Shown here: piece after piece, positions 58,608 through 64,000 of the stretch | Position numbering within the stretch: the first letter of the stretch is position 1 | Layout: each line of letters opens with the position of its first letter | DNA from: Crotalaria pallida | Lineage: Eukaryota > Streptophyta > Magnoliopsida > Fabales > Fabaceae | Direction: 5' to 3' | Length of the DNA: 64,000 nucleotides | Assembly (NCBI GenBank): GCA_037953625.1 | Contig: CM075650.1 | Location: 6,078,501-6,142,500 of the forward strand | Made by a program: the position numbers and the translations under genes | Notes under the pieces: model-generated | What the model was told of the DNA's origin: nothing | The model's database searches: none | The model's input: the letters and a program-made list of their open reading frames with translations, nothing else

Positions 58608-58708
58608 AAATCACACATTGTCCTCAATGGAACACAAATAGCAGAATCAGACAGATATAGACAAGTGTAATAAAAAGAGTAAGGAAGGAGAAAAGGAGAC
58701 TCCCTAAG

Positions 58709-59497
58709 TCATGGTTGTTCAAAAGTGGGGTCGACCAATGAGGCCTCCTCCACAGGTGCATCATCCAAAGAAGGGGTGGTTAGGAAAGGCTTGAGTCGGT
58801 GGCCATTGACTTTGAAGCTCTTGTTCGTGGACTCACTCTTGATCTCCACAGTGCCATAAGGAAACACTTGGGTGACTACAAACGGTCCAATCCATTTAGA
58901 GCGGAGCTTTCCACTCATGAGTCCAAGCCTAGAGTTGTAGAGCAAAACTTTTTGACCAACCAAGAACTCCTTTCTGGAAATGGAGTTATCATGAAGCTTC
59001 TTGGTCTTCTCTTTGTAGAATTTGGAGTTCTCATAGGCCTCCAAGCGGATCTCATCTAGCTCACTCAACTGCAGCTTCCTCTCCTCACCCGCTTGATCAA
59101 GAGCTAAGTTACATTGCTTCACAGCCCAATATGCACAGTGCTCTATCTCCACAGGAAGGTGGCACGCCTTACCAAAGACAACCCGATAGGGTGACATCCC
59201 TATGGGTGCCTTGTAAGCGGTCCGATGGGCCCACAGAGCATCCTCCAATCGTGTGCTCCAATCCTTTCTATTAGGCTTCACCATCTTCTCCAAAATCCGC
59301 TTGATCTCTCTATTTGAAATCTCAGCTTGCCCGTTGGTTTGGGGGTGATAGGGTGTAGAAACTTTGTGCACAACCCCATACTTCTTGAGCAAAGCTTGCA
59401 TGGATCTATTGCAGAAGTGTGTGCCTTGGTCACTGACTATGGCTCTAGGTATGCCAAACCTGCAAAGGATATTAGACCTGACAAAATCTACAACAAC
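58709..59497 (-). pseudogene. pol: Athila integrase, C-terminal half after a nonsense codon
   Basis: Same frame as the upstream gag-pol, separated only by the TAG at 59498-59500. It contains the second catalytic Asp region (VSDQGTHF, about 59425-59450) and Glu region (HPQTNGQAEISNREIK), then the WSTRLEDALWAHRTAYKAPI segment and GKLRSKWIGPFVV, which are characteristic of Athila/Tat-type integrases. The end of pol is at 58709. An internal Met could restart translation but would leave out the core of integrase. Confidence 0.88.
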
Positions 59498-62400
59498 CTA
59501 AGCATCATTAGTCCTGGTGGCCTTAGCTTCCACCCATTTGGATACGTAATCCACAGCAAGTAAGATATAATAAAAACTAAAAGAAACAGGAAAGGGGCCC
59601 ATGAAATCTATACCCCAGACGTCAAACACCTCACAAAACAACATAGGTTGTTGCGGCATCTGTTGCCTCCAAGATAGGGTGCCTCCTGCTCTTTGACACT
59701 GCTCACACGAGCTGCAGATGTTGCTCGCATCCTTGAAAATGGTAGGCCAATAAAATCCAGAATCCAACACCTTTCGTGCTGTCCTTTGAGTACCAAGGTG
59801 GCCTCCCACTGGTGAAGCATGGCAAAATTGGAGAACCGATTGGATCTCCTGGTCTGGAATGCACCTACGAATGACCTGATCACTGCAAAAATGCCATAAA
59901 TAGGGGTCATCCCATACATAATGCTTGGCATCGCTCTTTAATTTGTCTCTTTGAGCTTTGGATGCCAAGGCAGGAAAAATAGAAGCAACCAGATAATTAA
60001 CAATGTCTGCAAACCAAGGAGTTTGGGGAAGGGGATGGGAAACATGTAAAGATAAAAGCTGCTCATCCGGGAAGTTATCCCGGATAGGAAATGCATCCTC
60101 CTCTCTCTCTATCCTGCTCAAGTGGTCTGCGACAAGGTTATGCGCACCACTCCGATCCTGAATCTCAAGATCAAACTCCTGGAGGAGCAACATCCACCTA
60201 ATCAACCTAGGTTTGGAATCTGTCTTTTTCAAAAGATACTTCAGAGCAGCATGATCAGTGTACACTACAACCTTAGAACCAAGCAAATATGATCTAAACT
60301 TGTCAAGTGCAAAAACAATAGCCAAAAGTTCTTTTTCAGTTGTTGTGTAATTAATCTGTGCTGCATCTAAAGTCCTAGAAGCATAATAAATCACATGCGA
60401 CAGCTTACCAACCCTTTGGGAGAGAACTGCTCCCAAAGCATAATTTGAAGCATCAGTCATGAGCTCAAATGGGAGGGTCCAATCAGGTGGTTGGATGATG
60501 GGAGTGGTGGTCAGTGCTTTCTTCAATTCATCAAATGCCCTCTTGCATTGGTCTCCAAATTCCCATGGGGCATCCTTTTGAAGCAACTTGGAAAGAGGAA
60601 GGGCAATGTTGCTAAAGTTCTGAATAAACCTGCGATAGAAACCTGCATGACCAAGAAAAGAACGCACCTCTCGCACGCAAGAGGGGTAAGGCAAATGTGA
60701 TATTACATGCAGCTTAGAAGGGTCAACTTCTATGCCCTTGTGCGAAACAATGTGCCCTAAGACTATGCCTTGTTCTACCATGAAGTGGCATTTTTCAAAA
60801 TTCAAGACAAGGTTAGTCTCAATGCACCTGTTAAGCACCTTAGTCAAATTATCAAGACATGCATCAAATGAGGAACCATAAACACTAAAATCATCCATGA
60901 AGACCTCTATGCAATGCTCGAGCAAGTCAGCGAAAATACTCATCATACATCTTTGAAATGTGGCAGGAGCATTGCATAAGCCAAAAGGCATCTTTCTATA
61001 TGCAAATGTGCCAAAAGGACAGGTAAATGTGGTCTTATGTTGGTCCTCTGGTGCAATACAAATTTGAAAATAACCAGAGAATCCATCTAAGAAGCAATAA
61101 TGAGATTTACCTGCCAGGCGCTCCAACATCTGATCAATGAAGGGGAGAGGGAAATGATCCTTGCGAGTCGCCTGGTTGAGCTTTCTGTAATCAATGCAGA
61201 CTCTCCAATTGTTCTGCACTCTAGTGGGAATCAGCTCATCCTTCTCATTTTTGACAACTGTGACACCAGACTTCTTGGGGACAACTTGCACCGGGCTCAC
61301 CCAAGTGCTATCTGAAATTGGGTAGATGATACCCGCTTGGAGCAGCTTGGTGACCTCTTTCTTAACCACATCAAGAATCTGGGGGTTCAATCGTCTTTGG
61401 GGTTGTCTCACTGGTTTAGCCCCATCCTCCAACAAAATGCGGTGCATGCACATGGAGGGGCTAATTCCAGGAATATCCGCTAAAGTCCATCCAATTGCCC
61501 TCTTGTTCTTTCTTATCACATCCAGCAGTTTCTCTTCTTGATCAACAGAAAGTGAGGTAGAGATGATCACTGGGAGTTTCTGCTCATCCTCCAAGTAAGC
61601 ATATTTGAGATGAGGAGGGAGGGGCTTCAGGTCCAATGAGGGTGCCTGCATAATAGATGGAACTAAAGGGACAACAGAAATGGATTCTGCTGCCTGCACC
61701 TGAACAAGTGAATCAGACTCATGCATAACAGATATGGGGTTAGGGTTAGCATAATCTGAATCTATATCATATGAATCATCAGATGCAGTGGCAGAGTCTA
61801 GAAACTGAGCTATTTCAGTGCATGCGGTGCACCATCCAGAGTTAGTGCATGATGGACAAGTAAATGAATCAGTGAAAGATGGCAATTCAAAATCATGATG
61901 CAAAATGTCAAGCATATGCTCATCTATCAAATCATCAAGCAAGTCCACATGGAAAACAGAGTGATCCTCAGGAAAATGTTTCATAGCATGGAAAATGTCA
62001 AATCGGATCACACTGCCATCAAACTCCATGGAAAGTGAACCTGAATGCACATCTATCTTGGTTCGGGCTGTTTTCAAAAATGGCCTCCCCAAAATAATAG
62101 GAACAGCATTACGGGGAGAGTCATCTTCCATATCAAGTATGTAAAAATCAGCAGGGAAGATCAACTCTTCAACCCGAACCAAGACATCCTCTATCAAACC
62201 TGCGGGGTGGGCAGTACTTCTATTTGCCAATTGAATCACCACACCCGTAGGTTGAAGAGGTCCAAGAGAAAGAGACTTAAAAACAGACATAGGCATGACA
62301 TTTATGGATGCTCCTAAATCTAGCATAGCATTTTCAAACTTAACATTGCCTATGATGCAAGGTATAGAGAAAGTTCCAGGATCCTTACATTTTTCAGGAA

Positions 62401-64000
62401 TGTGAGGGATAGGTTTACCTATGAGAGCGGAGACATTCCTTCCCATGCTTATCCTCTCATTGCCCTTGAGTCTTCTCTTATGAGTGCACAACTCCTTAAG
62501 GAACTTCGCATACCTTGGAATCTGTTTTATTGCATCAAGAAGGGGTATGTTGACTTCCACCTTCCTGAATGTGTCAAGAATGTCCTTGTCCACCTCTTCC
62601 ACCCTTTTGTTTTGAGGCACTCTTGGTGGGAATGGAAGAGGAACAGGAGGAGGTTGTAGGACAACAGCAGGGCTTGTGGTTGAAGTTGAGGAGGGTTGAG
62701 TTGGATGATTCTCTTTGGTGCTAGCATGCTCACCTTCATCTACCACTTGGCTCTTCCCTTTAGAGGAAGCTAGAGCATCATTGTTGAGGTGAGGTTGTGG
62801 TGTGGGTGTGACAATCTGCTTTCCCGACCTCAGGTTGATGGCACTCACATTCTGATTCTGAGGGTTGATCACGGTTTGGGATGGCAACTTGTCAGAATTT
62901 TGAGATTGCAAATTTTTGAGAGAAGTTGCAATTTGACCCATCTGATTTGTCAAAGTCTGAATGGATGCCTCTTGTCTCTGAATGGATGCTCTAGTCTCTT
63001 GTTGAAATTGGAGGTTTTGCATGGTCATTTGCCTCACCAACTCCTCCAAGGTAGGTTGGTTGGATGGAGGGGCTGATGGTGCAGGATGAACCACTTGCTG
63101 CTGTTGTTGTTGCCTTTGCTGCTGGATGGGGGGAGGTACATATGGTGGTCTACTCGGTCCAGCGGTGTTCTGAAATGGAACATTAGGAGGAGGTTGTTGT
63201 TGTTGATCAAACCACTTCAGATTGGGATGGTTCCTCCATCCAGGGTTGTATCTATTGGAAGAGAGGTCATGATTGTGTTGTTGTGGGCCTCTATTGTTGT
63301 ATATGTTTGCTGCATAGGCCTCAGGTTGGTCACCACTTGTCATCGGCTGTTGCTGCTGAAGGGAAGGGCATGCATCTGTGGGGTGCTCAATGGATGTGCA
63401 TATGCCACACACTCTAGCAGGAAGTATCATCTTTTTCTGATTGACAGCCAATTGTGTGACCAATGTTGTGAGAGAATCAATTTTCTGCTCAAGCTTCTCA
63501 ACCTTGCCCGAGTCTGCACCAACATCATTTACATCCCTCACAACTATTGCATCACTGTTGCTTCTTGCATGGAATTGTTGACAGTTGGAAGCCATCTTCT
63601 CAATTTTGCTCCTGGCTTGTAAGGGTGTCATATCTCCCAATGTACCACCACTTGCAGCATCTACCATGTTTCTTTCCATGAAGTTGAGACCTTCATAAAA
63701 GTACTGGATGAGAAGCTGCTCTGAGATCTGATGGTGAGGGCAGGAAGCACACAACCTCTTGAATCTCTCCCAATAATCATAGAGACTCTCTCCATGTTGT
63801 TGCCTGATACCAGAGATTTCCTTTCTGATTGCAGTGGTCCTATTTGCAGGGAAGAATTTTTCCAGAAATGCCCCCTTCAAGTCATCCCAGCTTGTGATGG
63901 AACCAGGGGCCAAGTCAGATAACCAATCTTGTGCTAGACCCTCTAAGGAATGTGGAAATGCTCTGAGACAGACATGATCCTCTTGCACATCATGTGGTTT
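59498..64000 (-). pseudogene. gag-pol: Athila gag-pol, 5' end outside window, premature TAG
   Basis: One open frame of about 1500 codons enters from the right edge; the natural start is not in the window. From the edge: gag core (DWLSDLAPGSITSWDDLKGA, LCASCPHHQISEQLLIQYFYE); a CCHC knuckle CGICTSIEHPTDAC near residue 195; Gln/Pro-rich linkers; a protease with MLDLGASINVMP near 554 and ILGRPFLKTA; RT with WRVCIDYRKLNQ and the catalytic FMDDFSVYG near 1028; RNase H with MTDASNYALG near 1177 and YTDHAALKYL; and integrase with the HLGTQRTARK / CEQCQRAGG zinc part near 1400-1430 and GIDFMGPFP near 1457. These motifs and order are those of the Athila lineage. The frame stops at TAG (59498-59500), one base from AAG. 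Copy is otherwise well preserved. Confidence 0.93.

Larger units (their letters stand above)
57243..58708 (-). mobile_element. Athila region between pol and 3' LTR, no env-like ORF
   Basis: This 1.47 kb stretch is where some Athila elements carry an envelope-like ORF. I see only short frames on the minus strand and an A-rich run (T-rich on plus, about 57855-57930). It is bounded by two similar purine tracts: minus-strand AAGTGTGGGGGTA (57245-57257) next to the LTR and AAGTGTGGGGGGAGAG (58592-58607) about 100 bases after the pol stop. Confidence 0.7.

Overview
The window is a block of nested LTR retrotransposons from a flowering plant, most likely a eudicot. I found no host protein-coding gene, tRNA, rRNA or CRISPR array. 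The plant origin follows from recognisable plant lineages: a Tekay/Del-type chromovirus, an Athila-type Ty3 element, two Tat-like gag leaders with TGGCGCCGTCTGTGGGGA-type primer sites, Ty1/copia gag debris, and several elements primed by initiator tRNA-Met (TGGTATCAGAGC). The species cannot be named from the sequence.

Layout. 1-2701 is the 3' part of a ~3.5 kb LTR (family A). 2702-3691 is the start of a minus-strand Tat-like element (gag start, PBS, LTR). 3692-14263 is a minus-strand element (family D) with a 5.5 kb LTR on each side of only 596 bp of interior; its 3' LTR is truncated. 14264-15428 is a second minus-strand Tat-like gag start, PBS and LTR, cut by family D. 15429-16648, 28891-30401 and 40016-41799 are pieces of an older AT-rich segment (copy A). 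It is interrupted by a Tekay element (17445-28890) and a complete non-autonomous family A element (30402-40015 with CTGTG target duplications). A second copy of that segment (copy B) lies at 42794-43996, 47358-47937 and 53805-56193. Copy B is interrupted by a different set of insertions: a family C LTR (43997-47357), a 5.87 kb family D solo LTR (47938-53804, AAAGT target duplications), and the 3' end of an Athila element (56194 to the window end). Each copy gives the unoccupied site for insertions in the other.

Most notable content. The long LTRs look like genes in their own right. The Tekay and family C LTRs each hold a promoter-side exon, a consensus GT..AG intron of ~1.7 kb, and a second exon that opens AG|GTGATG into a related ~160-residue ORF. 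That ORF differs between the families mainly at synonymous positions over its first 73 codons. Family A keeps the exon-intron layout without the ORF. The same LTRs carry pairs of short palindromes at fixed two-helical-turn spacing: ACTCGAGT every 20 bp in families A and C, TAACCGGTTA every 21 bp in Tekay. Tekay also has a run of seven symmetric sites centred on TCYGGGA.

State of the elements. The Tekay element is young by eye (near-identical LTRs) but disabled: its 5' LTR lacks ~157 bp, gag has a frameshift, an in-frame stop precedes pol, and the first catalytic Asp of integrase is Asn. The Athila gag-pol is open except for one TAG inside integrase. All other coding matter is fragmentary.
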